This document shows, in pieces, positions 34,219 through 43,359 of a stretch of 64,000 bases of DNA. The stretch is from NCBI RefSeq assembly GCF_000585215.1, contig NZ_AONC01000025.1, positions 1 to 64,000 of the forward strand. Reading direction: 5' to 3'. The notes below the pieces were generated by a model, which saw only the letters and a program-made list of their open reading frames with translations, was not told where the DNA came from and ran no database searches. The stretch's first letter is position 1. Each line of letters begins with the position of its first letter. The stretch is from Imhoffiella purpurea (GTDB lineage Bacteria > Pseudomonadota > Gammaproteobacteria > Chromatiales > Chromatiaceae). Both the position numbers and the translations under genes were made by a program.

Positions 34219-35076
34219 ATGCAGCAAACTCGTGGGGTACTATACGTGGTCGCAACGCCGATCGGCAATCTTGCGGATATGTCCGAGCGTGCCCGTAAGA
34301 TATTGGCCGAGGTCGATTTGATCGCCGCCGAGGATACGCGTCAGACACTGCGTCTGCTGAATCATTGCGGCATTTCGGCGACCCTGGTGTCCTATCACGA
34401 TCACAACGAGACGAGCGTCTCGCGCCGGCTGCTGGCCGAACTCGAGCAGGGGCGCAACCTGGCTCTGGTGTCGGATGCCGGGACCCCGCTCGTCAGCGAC
34501 CCGGGCTACAGCCTGGTCAGCGCCGCGCGCGAGCGGAACCTATCCGTGGTGCCCATTCCCGGTCCCAGTGCCGCGATCTGCGCCCTGTCGGCGGCCGGGC
34601 TGCCGAGCGACCGTTTCCTCTTTCTCGGTTTTCCGCCGCGCTCCAAGCCGCAACGGCGGACCTGGCTCGATGGGGTCGCCGATGAGCCTGGAACCCTCAT
34701 CCTCTACGAAAGCGGCAGGCGCGCGGTGGCGACGCTCGCCGACCTGGCCGAGACCTTGGGCGATTCGCGGCGCGTCGTCCTTGCCCGCGAGCTGACCAAG
34801 CGCTTCGAGACCTTTCTCTTCGGTTCGGCCTCGGAACTCGCCAGGCGCGTGGAGGAGGACGAGGAGCAGCAGCTGGGCGAGCTGGTGATCCTGGTCGAGG
34901 GGCGCGGCTCGGACGGAGAGGACGCGGGTTTGGCCGAGCAGGAGCGGGTCCTGCGTATCCTGTCCGAGTCGCTGCCCTTGAGCCAGTCGGCGGCCTTGGC
35001 CGCGCGTCTGACCGGGGCGAAGAAGAATCGTCTCTATCGTCTCGGACTCGAACTCGGCCTGGGGGATGCGGATTGA
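34219..35076 (+). CDS. rsmI: 16S rRNA (cytidine-1402 2'-O) methyltransferase
   Basis: 285 residues, the normal length. It has the tetrapyrrole-methylase fold: VATPIGNLADMSERA near the start, AAEDTRQTLRLLNHCGI, YHDHNET, LVSDAGTPLVSDPG and IPGPSAAICALSAAGLP. It methylates C1402 in the decoding centre together with RsmH, whose gene lies 1.3 kb downstream. Divergent from lpoA, upstream of the RNase P RNA gene. Confidence 0.96.
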   Translation: MQQTRGVLYVVATPIGNLADMSERARKILAEVDLIAAEDTRQTLRLLNHCGISATLVSYHDHNETSVSRRLLAELEQGRNLALVSDAGTPLVSDPGYSLVSAARERNLSVVPIPGPSAAICALSAAGLPSDRFLFLGFPPRSKPQRRTWLDGVADEPGTLILYESGRRAVATLADLAETLGDSRRVVLARELTKRFETFLFGSASELARRVEEDEEQQLGELVILVEGRGSDGEDAGLAEQERVLRILSESLPLSQSAALAARLTGAKKNRLYRLGLELGLGDAD

Positions 35077-35155
35077 GGCTTTGCGCTTACCCCCGAGGGT
35101 GGAGGTGCAAAGCCGCGAGGTAGAATCCGCCGGTCGGATGGTTGGCCGATTCATG

Positions 35156-35161
35156 TATACT
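35156..35161 (+). promoter_or_regulatory. -10 box of the RNase P RNA gene
   Basis: TATACT, ending 8 bases before the predicted 5' end of rnpB; the -35 region is not clear. Confidence 0.5.
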
Positions 35162-35169
35162 GCGCGGCT

Positions 35170-35538
35170 GGGAGTCAGCCAGGCAACCGCTCCGTTCCGA
35201 TCGGGACGGGGAGGAAAGTCCGGGCTCCATAGGGCAGGGTGCCAGGTAACGCCTGGGGGGCGCGAGTCCACGGAAAGTGCCACAGAAAAGATACCGCCGA
35301 TCCCGCATTCGTTGCGGGAGGTAAGGGTGAAATGGTGCGGTAAGAGCGCACCGCGCTGGTGGCAACATCAGTGGCAGGGTAAACCCCACCCGGAGCAAGA
35401 CCAAATAGGGGAACGGCAGCTCAGGCTGCGGCGCGCGGCCCGCGTGCGTTCCCGGGTAGGTCGCTCGAGGCATGCGGCGACGCATGTCCCAGATGAATGG
35501 TTGTCCTTCGACAGAACCCGGCTTATCGGCTGACTCCC
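35170..35538 (+). ncRNA. rnpB: RNase P RNA, bacterial class A
   Basis: About 369 nt. The ends pair perfectly over 11 bases (GGGAGTCAGCC and GGCTGACTCCC), forming helix P1. Universal core blocks are present: GGACGGGGAGGAAAGTCCGGGCTCC near the 5' end (described in part: GAGGAAAGTCCGGGC), CACAGAAAAGATACCGCC-like P-loop text, GGTAAGGGTGAAA, TAAACCCCACCCGGAGCAA and ACAGAACCCGGCTTATCGGC at the 3' end. It makes the catalytic RNA that trims tRNA 5' leaders. The place between rsmI and mraZ is common in gammaproteobacteria. Confidence 0.96.
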
Positions 35539-35616
35539 TCCCTTGCCAGTGCATTTCTCCCTTCGCTCGAACCCTCGCCGGAACACTCCGAAAGTTGTCT
35601 GTGACTTAGCCGTTCT

Positions 35617-35643
35617 TGCTGTGTCGCAACATCAGCTTTTTTT
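35617..35643 (+). terminator. Probable terminator after rnpB
   Basis: GCTGTGT pairs with ACA-T-CAGC (one bulged T) around a CGCA loop, followed by eight T. The gap of about 78 bases to the mature RNA end is longer than usual. Confidence 0.5.
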
Positions 35644-35743
35644 CCCACCTGTTTGAAATTAGTGGTCTTTGTCGAAGTTAGTGTCCGTGCCTAACTTCCG
35701 CCTCTAAGTTGCTGACTGTCAAGAATTAAAGCTCGAGGGTTTC

Positions 35744-35772
35744 TTGACGATGCCCATTCCCACCTCTAACAT
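35744..35772 (+). promoter_or_regulatory. Putative promoter of the dcw cluster
   Basis: TTGACG at 35744-35749 is a good -35; the -10 is either TCTAAC (spacer 15) or TAACAT (spacer 17), each four of six. It lies just before the MraZ boxes. Confidence 0.45.
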
Positions 35773-35781
35773 GGACACCAA

Positions 35782-35807
35782 GTGGGAGAGAGTGGGGAAA
35801 CGGGGGG
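35782..35807 (+). promoter_or_regulatory. Triple MraZ box
   Basis: Three direct repeats start every 10 bases: GTGGGA (35782), GTGGGG (35792) and GGGGGG (35802). MraZ is known to bind tandem TGGG-type repeats with this spacing upstream of its own gene. The third repeat is less perfect. Placement just after the promoter fits autorepression of the cluster. Confidence 0.75.
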
Positions 35808-35843
35808 TAAACCGCCAGAGGCGACGTGCCATGGGGGGCGCTG

Positions 35844-36299
35844 GTGTTCCGGGGGGTTTCCATCGTCAATCTGGATGTCAAGGGACGTCTCGCGATTCCT
35901 TCCAGGCATCGCGAGCGTTTGCAGGAGATGTGCGGCTCGCATTTGGTCGTCACGGTGGACCGCGATCGCTGTCTTCTGCTCTATCCGGAGCCTGAATGGG
36001 AAGTCATCGAGCGCAAGTTCGCCGCGCTCCCCGCTCTCGATCCCACTGCTCGCTCTCTCCAGCGTCTCTATGTCGGAAATGCACAGGATGTGGACATCGA
36101 CGCCCAAGGCCGAATCCTGATCCCTCAGTATCTCCGAGACTTCGCCGCCTTGGACAAGCGGGTCGCCTTCGTGGGCCAGGGCGTCAAGTTCGAGCTCTGG
36201 GACGAGGATGCCTGGACGGCGCGGAACGAAGCGGCCCTGAACGACGCGGCGATCGGGGATCTGGCCCAGCAGGCCGGGCTCGGTTCGCTGACGCTTTGA
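35844..36299 (+). CDS. mraZ: Transcriptional regulator MraZ
   Basis: 151 residues with two SpoVT/AbrB-like modules, each with the DxKGR-type signature: NLDVKGRLAIPSRHR near the N-terminus and DIDAQGRILIPQYLR in the second half. It represses the dcw promoter. Homologues begin MFRG, which here corresponds to a GTG at 35844 with a G-rich ribosome binding site just upstream; a GTG at 35826 is possible but less likely. First gene of the division and cell-wall cluster. Confidence 0.94.
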   Translation: MFRGVSIVNLDVKGRLAIPSRHRERLQEMCGSHLVVTVDRDRCLLLYPEPEWEVIERKFAALPALDPTARSLQRLYVGNAQDVDIDAQGRILIPQYLRDFAALDKRVAFVGQGVKFELWDEDAWTARNEAALNDAAIGDLAQQAGLGSLTL

Positions 36300-36335
36300 A
36301 ACTGGACGCGTGCCACTGGCGCCCGATGTCCGAAC

Positions 36336-37298
36336 ATGACCAACGTGCTGGGAAACGATTTGCCTGGTGATTCTCCGCTGCATACGCCCGTATTACTGGA
36401 GGAAAGCGTGTCTGCCCTGGTATGGCATCCGGACGGTATCTATATCGACGGCACCTTCGGTCGTGGCGGGCACAGCCGTGCCATCCTGGAACGGCTCGGG
36501 GCCGCCGGCCGCCTGATCGGGATCGATCGCGATCCCGAGGCCGTGGCCGTGGGCGAGGATCTGGCCGCGCGCGACGCACGCTTCTCCATCCATCATGGGC
36601 CCTTTTCCTCCATCGGCGATGTCGCGCACCGGACAGGTGTCGCCGGGCGGGTCTGCGGGATATTGCTCGATCTGGGCGTCTCCTCGCCGCAGCTGGATTC
36701 GGCCGAGCGCGGTTTCAGCTTCAGCGCGGAGGGTCCGCTCGACATGCGCATGAATCCCGGGTGCGGCATGTCCGCGGCCGACTGGCTCGCGCGCGCCGAG
36801 GAATCCGAGATCGCGGCCGTGCTGCGCGATCTGGGCGAGGAGCGTTTCGCCAAGCGGATCGCTCGCGTCCTCGTGGCCGAGCGGGCGGTCGCGCCCATCG
36901 TCTCGACCCATCGGCTGGCCGAGCTGGTCGCCCGCGCGGTACCGACCCGCGAGCCTGGCAAGCATCCGGCCACTCGAACCTTCCAGGCCTTGCGCATTCG
37001 CGTCAACGACGAATTGGAAGAGGTGCGCGACTGTCTCGGTCAGGTGTGCGGTCTGCTCGCGGATGCCGGCCGTCTGGTGGTCATCAGTTTCCACTCGCTC
37101 GAGGACCGTATCGTCAAGCGCTTCATCCGTGACGAGTCGCGCGGACCCCAGCTGCCGAAGGGACTGCCGGTGCAGGCATCGGAGGTTCGGGGGCGCCTGC
37201 GGGCGATCGGCAAGCAGGTTCGCCCCTCGGAGGCGGAACTGGCCGTGAACCCCCGGGCGCGCAGTGCCGTGATGCGCGTGGCCGAGCGACTGCCATGA
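36336..37298 (+). CDS. rsmH: 16S rRNA (cytosine-1402 N4) methyltransferase
   Basis: 320 residues (also called MraW). [13 protein letters not shown] near the start, the SAM motif [42 protein letters not shown] and [15 protein letters not shown] identify it. It adds the N4 methyl group on C1402 beside the 2'-O-methyl added by RsmI. It follows mraZ by 36 bp and its stop overlaps the ftsL start by 4 bp. Confidence 0.96.
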   Translation: MTNVLGNDLPGDSPLHTPVLLEESVSALVWHPDGIYIDGTFGRGGHSRAILERLGAAGRLIGIDRDPEAVAVGEDLAARDARFSIHHGPFSSIGDVAHRTGVAGRVCGILLDLGVSSPQLDSAERGFSFSAEGPLDMRMNPGCGMSAADWLARAEESEIAAVLRDLGEERFAKRIARVLVAERAVAPIVSTHRLAELVARAVPTREPGKHPATRTFQALRIRVNDELEEVRDCLGQVCGLLADAGRLVVISFHSLEDRIVKRFIRDESRGPQLPKGLPVQASEVRGRLRAIGKQVRPSEAELAVNPRARSAVMRVAERLP

Positions 37299-37585
37299 CG
37301 CGAAGCGGCATCCTCATGCTTTCCTGTCTCGGGCTGGCCGTGATCCTGTCCGCGGTCGAGGTCGTGCACGTCAAGTATCTGACGCGAATCCATTTCGCCC
37401 AGCTGCAGGATCTGCGGGCCCAGCGCGACGCGATCGACGTGGAGTGGAACCGGCTGCGGCTCGAGGAGGCGGCGCTCTCGACCCATGCCCGTGTCGAGCG
37501 CAAGGCGAGGAACGAGCTGGGCATGTTCGCGCCGCGCTTGAGCGACGTGCTCCTGATCGAGGAGGGCGGTCATGGCCAACGCTAG
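37295..37585 (+). CDS. ftsL: Cell division protein FtsL
   Basis: 96 residues. One N-terminal membrane span ([21 protein letters not shown]) is followed by a periplasmic coiled-coil ([25 protein letters not shown] in register, described in part) and a C-terminal [10 protein letters not shown] block typical of the family. FtsL joins FtsB and FtsQ in the divisome. Size and place between rsmH and ftsI make the call secure even though FtsL is poorly conserved. Overlaps rsmH by 4 bp and ftsI by 14 bp. Confidence 0.93.
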   Translation: MTRSGILMLSCLGLAVILSAVEVVHVKYLTRIHFAQLQDLRAQRDAIDVEWNRLRLEEAALSTHARVERKARNELGMFAPRLSDVLLIEEGGHGQR

Positions 37586-39344
37586 ACGCCGCGGCCGGCG
37601 CGTCGCCGAGACCCCGCGCGCCAAGCCGAACCTGCGGCTGCGCCGCCAGCTGATCGTGGGCGGATTGTCGCTGGCCTTCGCCGTGCTGGCGGGTGCGGTC
37701 TTCTTCCGCCAGGTGATCGAGACGGATTTCCTCCAGAACGAGGGTCAGCGGCGCTATCTGCGCGACGGCGAGATCGCCGCGCGCCGGGGTGTCATCACCG
37801 ACCGCAACGGCGAGCCGCTGGCGGTGAGCACGCCGGTCGAGACGGTCTGGGCCGAGCCGCGCAAGCTGGTCGCCCATCTGGACGCTATCGCGCCACTGGC
37901 GGCCGCGCTCGATCTGGATGCGGCCGGGCTGCGCCAGAAGATCCAGGACAATGCCGAACGCGGTTTCATGTACATCAAGCGGCGGGTCAGCTTCGACGAG
38001 GCGCGCGCCGTCCGCGAGGCGATCGCCGAGCACGGTCTCCAGGGCGTCGATTTCGAGACCGAGTACCGGCGCTTCTATCCGGGGGCCGAGGTCTTCGGGC
38101 ACGTCATCGGCTTCACCAATATCGAGGATCGCGGTCAGGAGGGACTCGAACTGGAGTACGACGCCCAGCTCGAGGCGGTCCCCGGGCTGCACCGGGTCAT
38201 CCGCGACGGGCGTCAGCGTATCGTCCAGGAGGTGGAGCAGATTCGTCCTCCGCGTCCGGGCAAGGACCTGGTCCTGAGTCTCGACCGCCGGCTGCAGTTC
38301 CTCGCCTACCGCGAGCTGATGGCGGCCGTCAAGGAGCACAAGGCCAAGGGCGGCACCGCGGTTGTCCTGGACGTGGCCACCGGTGAGGTGCTGGCCATGG
38401 TCAATCAGCCCGGATACAACCCCAACGGCGACCGCGACGGTGGCAGCGAGCGTCGACGCAACCGCGCCGTGACCGACGTCATGGAGCCGGGCTCGACGGT
38501 CAAACCGCTGGTGATCGCCGCCGCGCTCGAGAAGGGGCTGGTCAGTCCCGGCACCCGGATCGCGACCGGACCCGGAGTCCTGCGGGTCGGCAGCAATCTC
38601 GTCAAGGACGTGCACAACTACGGGACGCTCGACGTCACGGGCGTCATCACCAAATCGAGCAACGTGGGCTCGGTCAAGATCGCCCAGATGATGGACTATG
38701 CCGGGCTCTGGGACATCTACCGCAAGGTCGGATTCGGTCAGCCGACCGGAATCGGATTTCCGGGCGAGACCCGCGGCAGCCTGCGTCATTATTCGCAGTG
38801 GCGTCCCTTCGAGCATGCCACCATGGCCTTCGGCTACGGCCTCTCGGTGACGGCGCTGCAGCTGGCCCAGGCCTACGGCGTGCTCGCCGCCGACGGCATC
38901 AAGCGCCCCGTCACCCTGCTGAAGCGCGACAGCAACGATCCATCGATGCTGCCGGTGGCCACCCGTGTCCTCAGCGTCGATACCGCGCGCAAGGTTCGTG
39001 CAATGATGGAGACCGTGGTCTCCGACAAGGGGACCGCCAGGCGTGCCGAGATCCCCGGCTACCGAGTCGGCGGCAAGACCGGCACGGCCAAGAAGGCATC
39101 CGGTTCCAGAGGCTATGGCGGACGCCGCTATCAGTCGGTCTTCGCCGGCTTCGTGCCCGCCGGAAATCCGCGTCTCGTCATGGTGGTAATGGTCGACGAG
39201 CCCGGCGGCTCCTCCTATTACGGCGGTCTCGTCGCGGCGCCGGTCTTCCAGCGCGTGATGGAGGGAGCGCTCCGCCTACTCAATGTGCCGCCGGACGATC
39301 CGCCGCCTTCCATGCTGCTCGTCCATCGCGGAGGTGCGTCATGA
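37572..39344 (+). CDS. ftsI: Peptidoglycan D,D-transpeptidase FtsI (PBP3)
   Basis: 590 residues. One N-terminal membrane span (residues about 28-50), the pedestal domain with RGVITDRNGEPLAVSTPVE, and the transpeptidase domain with the active-site STVK tetrad in EPGSTVKPL, SSN in TKSSNVGS and KTGTAKK. It crosslinks septal peptidoglycan with FtsW. The start Met overlaps ftsL by 14 bp; the stop overlaps murE as ATGA. Confidence 0.96.
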   Translation: MANARRRGRRVAETPRAKPNLRLRRQLIVGGLSLAFAVLAGAVFFRQVIETDFLQNEGQRRYLRDGEIAARRGVITDRNGEPLAVSTPVETVWAEPRKLVAHLDAIAPLAAALDLDAAGLRQKIQDNAERGFMYIKRRVSFDEARAVREAIAEHGLQGVDFETEYRRFYPGAEVFGHVIGFTNIEDRGQEGLELEYDAQLEAVPGLHRVIRDGRQRIVQEVEQIRPPRPGKDLVLSLDRRLQFLAYRELMAAVKEHKAKGGTAVVLDVATGEVLAMVNQPGYNPNGDRDGGSERRRNRAVTDVMEPGSTVKPLVIAAALEKGLVSPGTRIATGPGVLRVGSNLVKDVHNYGTLDVTGVITKSSNVGSVKIAQMMDYAGLWDIYRKVGFGQPTGIGFPGETRGSLRHYSQWRPFEHATMAFGYGLSVTALQLAQAYGVLAADGIKRPVTLLKRDSNDPSMLPVATRVLSVDTARKVRAMMETVVSDKGTARRAEIPGYRVGGKTGTAKKASGSRGYGGRRYQSVFAGFVPAGNPRLVMVVMVDEPGGSSYYGGLVAAPVFQRVMEGALRLLNVPPDDPPPSMLLVHRGGAS

Positions 39345-40909
39345 TGGCGCTGGCCCGTACCGGCCATGCCTGGCGTCTGGGCGATCTGATGGCTGGACTG
39401 CTCGAGCTGCCCGCCGGCTCCGAGCCGGCCGCCGAGCTGCAGGTCCCGGATCTCTCCCTGGATAGCCGCACCCTGATTCCGGGTGCGCTGTTCCTCGCCT
39501 GCCAGGGGCGTCGCCGGCATGCGCTCGACTTCGCCGAGGAGGCGAAGCGGCGCGGCGCGGTCGCGATTCTCGCCGAGTCCGGCGCGGGTTGGTCCGCCGA
39601 TGCGATGCGGGATCTGCAGGATCGTCTCGGTCTGCCGGTGATTCCGGTCGCGCGTCTGTCCTCGCGCTTGAGCGAGATCGCCGATCGTTTCCATGGATCG
39701 CCCAGCGCCCGGATCGAGGTATTCGGGATCACGGGCACCAACGGCAAGACCACGGTGGCCCATCTGCTGGCCCAGGCATTGTCGGTCGAACAGCGCTGCG
39801 GCCTCATCGGTTCGCTCGGCCAGGGTTTCCCCGGCGATCTGCATCAGCCGCCCGGTCCGGTCCTGGATCCGCTCGCCGTACAGCGGGCGCTCGAGGATCT
39901 AGGATCCCGTGGTGCCCAGGGCGTCGCGCTCGAGGTGTCGGCCAGGACGCTCGCCCGGTCTTCACTCTCGGCGGTGCGGATGTCGCACGCACTCTTCACC
40001 AATCTCACGCGGGACCGGGATGAGGCCCAGGAAGATATGTTCGCCTATGGCGCGGCCAAGCGCGCCCTGTTCGCGTCCAGCGGATTGGGTTGGGCGGTGT
40101 TGAACCTGGACGATCCATTCTCCGAGGACATCCTCGCCGCGCTTACGCCCAAGGTGTCGGTCGCGGCCTACAGCCTGCGTTCGGACGCGTCCCAGCCCGC
40201 CCATTGCGACCTCTGGCTGCGCGCGGACGCCATCGAGACCCGGCCGCTGGGTCTGCGTATCCGCATTCATTATTGCGGCGGTTTCGGCCGTGGCGAGGTC
40301 GAGCTCGAGGTGGGTCTGGTCGGTCTCTTCAATGTCGCCAACCTGCTGGCGGTGCTCGCCGTCCTCTGCTCCCGCGGGCTGCCGATCGAGCGCGCGGCGC
40401 GCGAGTTGTCCCAGGTGCGCGGGGTGCCGGGCCGGATGGAATGTTTCGGCACCCAGGGCACGCCCCAGGTCGTGGTCGATGGCGCCCATACCCCGGACGC
40501 GCTGGAGAAGGCACTGGTCAATCTGCGTCTGCACGGCTATCGCCGTGTCATCACCGTCTTCGGCTGCGGAGGCGGGCGCGAGCGGGACAAGCGCCCGCTG
40601 ATGGGTGCCATCGCCGAGCGGCTGAGCGAGCAGCTCATTCTGACGGACGACAATCCGCGCCACGAGTCGGGGGAAGGCATCATCGACGACATCCGCGCCG
40701 GTCTGTCGGACCCGCAGTCGGTGCGGGTGGAGCGCCAGCGCGGGCTCGCCATCCGCAGGGCCATCGCCCTGGCGGGCACGACCGATGCCGTGCTGGTCGC
40801 CGGAAAGGGGCAGGAAACTCAGCAGGACATGGGCGATCTCAGGGTGCATTTCAGCGATCGCGCCCAGGTCGTCGAGGCCCTGCGCGAATGGCGGGAGGGA
40901 CATCACTGA
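39341..40909 (+). CDS. murE: UDP-N-acetylmuramyl-tripeptide synthetase MurE
   Basis: 522 residues. Mur ligase family: GITGTNGKTTVAHLL (ATP loop), then the C-terminal domain with DDNPRHESGE, the DNPR motif that binds meso-diaminopimelate. It adds the third amino acid to UDP-MurNAc-dipeptide in the cytosol. GGAGGTG stands just before the ATG at 39341, which overlaps the ftsI stop. Ends one base into murF (TGATG). Confidence 0.95.
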   Translation: MMALARTGHAWRLGDLMAGLLELPAGSEPAAELQVPDLSLDSRTLIPGALFLACQGRRRHALDFAEEAKRRGAVAILAESGAGWSADAMRDLQDRLGLPVIPVARLSSRLSEIADRFHGSPSARIEVFGITGTNGKTTVAHLLAQALSVEQRCGLIGSLGQGFPGDLHQPPGPVLDPLAVQRALEDLGSRGAQGVALEVSARTLARSSLSAVRMSHALFTNLTRDRDEAQEDMFAYGAAKRALFASSGLGWAVLNLDDPFSEDILAALTPKVSVAAYSLRSDASQPAHCDLWLRADAIETRPLGLRIRIHYCGGFGRGEVELEVGLVGLFNVANLLAVLAVLCSRGLPIERAARELSQVRGVPGRMECFGTQGTPQVVVDGAHTPDALEKALVNLRLHGYRRVITVFGCGGGRERDKRPLMGAIAERLSEQLILTDDNPRHESGEGIIDDIRAGLSDPQSVRVERQRGLAIRRAIALAGTTDAVLVAGKGQETQQDMGDLRVHFSDRAQVVEALREWREGHH

Positions 40910-42270
40910 TGTGGACGCTAGCCGAGGCGGTCGCACGAGCCGGGGGCGCGCTTCAGGGTGCGGATCTCGCCTTCACGGGTGTCGGAACCGATTCGCGGGC
41001 CGATTGCTCGGGTCAATTGTTCATCGCCCTGCGCGGGGAGCGCTTCGATGGTCACCTCTATGTCGAGGCGGCAAAGCGTGCCGGCGCCGTGGCCGCGATG
41101 GTGGATCATCCGCTCGATCTGGATCTGCCGCAGTGGGTGGTGCCGGATACCCGCCTGGGTCTCGGTCGTTTGGCGGCGGCCTGGCGGGACCGCTTCCGGG
41201 GGCGCATCGTCGCCGTCACCGGAAGCAACGGCAAGACCACGGTCAAGGAGATGCTCGCGGCCATCCTCGGACGAGCCGGCCGGGTGCGCGCCACTCGTGG
41301 GAACCTGAACAACGACATCGGCATGCCCTTGACCCTGCTTCAGGCGCGCGACGAGGACTATCTGGTTCTGGAGATGGGCGCCAACCACCATGGCGAGATC
41401 GGTTACATGACCGACATCGCCCGTCCGGACGTGGCCCTCATCACCAATGCCGGCCGCGCCCATCTGGAGGGTTTCGGCAGTCTGGAGGGTGTGGCGCGCG
41501 CCAAGGGCGAGATCGCCCGCGGTCTGTCTCCCGGCGGGACCTTCGTGGTGGCCGGCGATTCACCCTTCATCGGGCTCTGGCGCGAGCTGGCCGGCGAACG
41601 CTCCCTGTTCAGTTTCGGAATGGAGCCGGGCGCGTCGGATCTGAGTGCCGACCCCGGTTCCGTGAGCGTCGCCTGGGACGAGGAGGGGTTTCGCACCCGG
41701 TTCACGGCGCTTCGGGGCGGGGCGAAGATTCCGGTCCAGCTGCGTCTGGCCGGCCGGCACAACGTCCGCAACGCCCTGGCCGCCGCATCCGCGGCGCTGG
41801 CTTTGGGGGTCGAGGTCGAGAGGATCCAGGAGGGGCTGGTCGGACTGCTGCCGGTCAAGGGGCGCCTCTGTCCGCGTTCCTGCTCCGGGCTGTCGCTGAT
41901 CGACGATACCTACAACGCCAACCCGGACTCGATCGCCGCGGCCGTTCAGGTCCTGATGGATCTGGATGGCAGGCGCTGGCTGGTCCTTGGCGATCTCGGC
42001 GAACTGGGCGCGGATTCCGCCCAGCTGCACCGGGAGATCGGGGCCATGGCCCTGGACGCGGGCGTCGATCGTCTGGCCACCGTCGGCACCCTGACCGCCG
42101 GGGCCAGCGAGGCCTTCGGCCCGGGGGCGCGGCATTTTTCCGAGCAGGGGGCGCTGATTCAGTATCTGCGTTCCGAACTGGGTCCCGAAGATCGGATCCT
42201 GGTCAAGGGTTCGCGCACGGCGCGAATGGAATTGGTCGTAGAGGCGCTGTGCGCCGAGGTAGGTCGTTAG
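40909..42270 (+). CDS. murF: UDP-N-acetylmuramoyl-tripeptide-D-Ala-D-Ala ligase
   Basis: 453 residues. [28 protein letters not shown] is the usual N-terminal block (described in part: [18 protein letters not shown]), followed by [14 protein letters not shown] and [17 protein letters not shown]. The C-terminal domain has [10 protein letters not shown]. It adds D-Ala-D-Ala, completing the UDP-MurNAc-pentapeptide. Shares its first base with the murE stop; stops 1 bp before mraY. Confidence 0.96.
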   Translation: MWTLAEAVARAGGALQGADLAFTGVGTDSRADCSGQLFIALRGERFDGHLYVEAAKRAGAVAAMVDHPLDLDLPQWVVPDTRLGLGRLAAAWRDRFRGRIVAVTGSNGKTTVKEMLAAILGRAGRVRATRGNLNNDIGMPLTLLQARDEDYLVLEMGANHHGEIGYMTDIARPDVALITNAGRAHLEGFGSLEGVARAKGEIARGLSPGGTFVVAGDSPFIGLWRELAGERSLFSFGMEPGASDLSADPGSVSVAWDEEGFRTRFTALRGGAKIPVQLRLAGRHNVRNALAAASAALALGVEVERIQEGLVGLLPVKGRLCPRSCSGLSLIDDTYNANPDSIAAAVQVLMDLDGRRWLVLGDLGELGADSAQLHREIGAMALDAGVDRLATVGTLTAGASEAFGPGARHFSEQGALIQYLRSELGPEDRILVKGSRTARMELVVEALCAEVGR

Positions 42271-42271
42271 G

Positions 42272-43354
42272 ATGTTGCTGTATCTGACTGAGTGGCTGGC
42301 CGAGATCCATAGCGGCTTCGATGTCTTCCGCTATCTGACCCTGCGGGCGATTCTCGGCGTCCTCACGGCACTCTCGATCGCCCTGATCGTCGGCCGGCCC
42401 ATGATCCGCCGGCTGCGCGCCTACAAGATCGGACAGACCGTGCGCGACGACGGTCCTCAGAGCCATCTGTCCAAGTCCGGTACCCCGACCATGGGCGGGG
42501 CGCTCATCCTGGTGGCGGTCGGGGTCGCCACACTGCTGTGGTCGGATCTGAGCAACCACTATGTCTGGATCGTGCTGCTGACCACATTGGCCTTCGGCGC
42601 CATCGGTCTGGTCGACGACTACAAGAAGCTGGTCAAGCGCGACCCGCGCGGCCTGATCGCGCGCTGGAAATATTTCTGGCAGACGGTCGCCGGCTTCGTC
42701 GCGGCCGTCGCACTCTATGTCACGGCCTCCTCTCCGGCCGAGACGGCGCTGCTGATCCCCTACGCCAAGAGTCTGTCGATCCAGCTGGGTCCCTGGTTCA
42801 TCCTTCTGACCTATTTCGTCATCGTGGGCGCGAGCAACGCGGTCAATCTGACCGACGGGCTCGACGGTCTGGCCACCATGCCCACGGTGCTGGTCGCCGG
42901 GGCCCTGGCCATCTTCGTCTATGCGGCCGGGCACGTGCAGATCGCCAACTATCTGCTGATCCCGCATATCCCGGAGGTCGGCGAGCTCGTCATCTTCTGC
43001 GGCGCCCTGGTCGGCGCCGGGCTCGGATTCCTCTGGTTCAACGCCTATCCCGCCCAGGTCTTCATGGGCGACGTCGGCGCACTGGCGCTGGGGGCCGCGC
43101 TTGGGGTGGTGGCGGTGGCGGTGCGTCAGGAGCTGGTGCTCTTCATCATGGGCGGCGTCTTCGTCGCCGAGACCCTGTCCGTCATGCTCCAGGTGATGTC
43201 GTTCAAGCTGACCGGCAAGCGCATCTTCCGGATGGCGCCGCTGCATCACCATTTCGAGCTCAAGGGCTGGCCCGAGCCGCGCGTCATCGTCCGTTTCTGG
43301 ATCGTGACCGTGGTCCTGGTCCTGATCGGTCTGGCGAGTCTCAAGATTCGGTGA
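42272..43354 (+). CDS. mraY: Phospho-N-acetylmuramoyl-pentapeptide transferase
   Basis: 360 residues, the standard length, with about ten membrane spans. [44 protein letters not shown] and [12 protein letters not shown] are the known active-site and family blocks. It transfers the muramoyl-pentapeptide to undecaprenyl phosphate, making lipid I. Starts 1 bp after murF; murD follows 5 bp on. Confidence 0.97.
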   Translation: MLLYLTEWLAEIHSGFDVFRYLTLRAILGVLTALSIALIVGRPMIRRLRAYKIGQTVRDDGPQSHLSKSGTPTMGGALILVAVGVATLLWSDLSNHYVWIVLLTTLAFGAIGLVDDYKKLVKRDPRGLIARWKYFWQTVAGFVAAVALYVTASSPAETALLIPYAKSLSIQLGPWFILLTYFVIVGASNAVNLTDGLDGLATMPTVLVAGALAIFVYAAGHVQIANYLLIPHIPEVGELVIFCGALVGAGLGFLWFNAYPAQVFMGDVGALALGAALGVVAVAVRQELVLFIMGGVFVAETLSVMLQVMSFKLTGKRIFRMAPLHHHFELKGWPEPRVIVRFWIVTVVLVLIGLASLKIR

Positions 43355-43359
43355 GCCAT

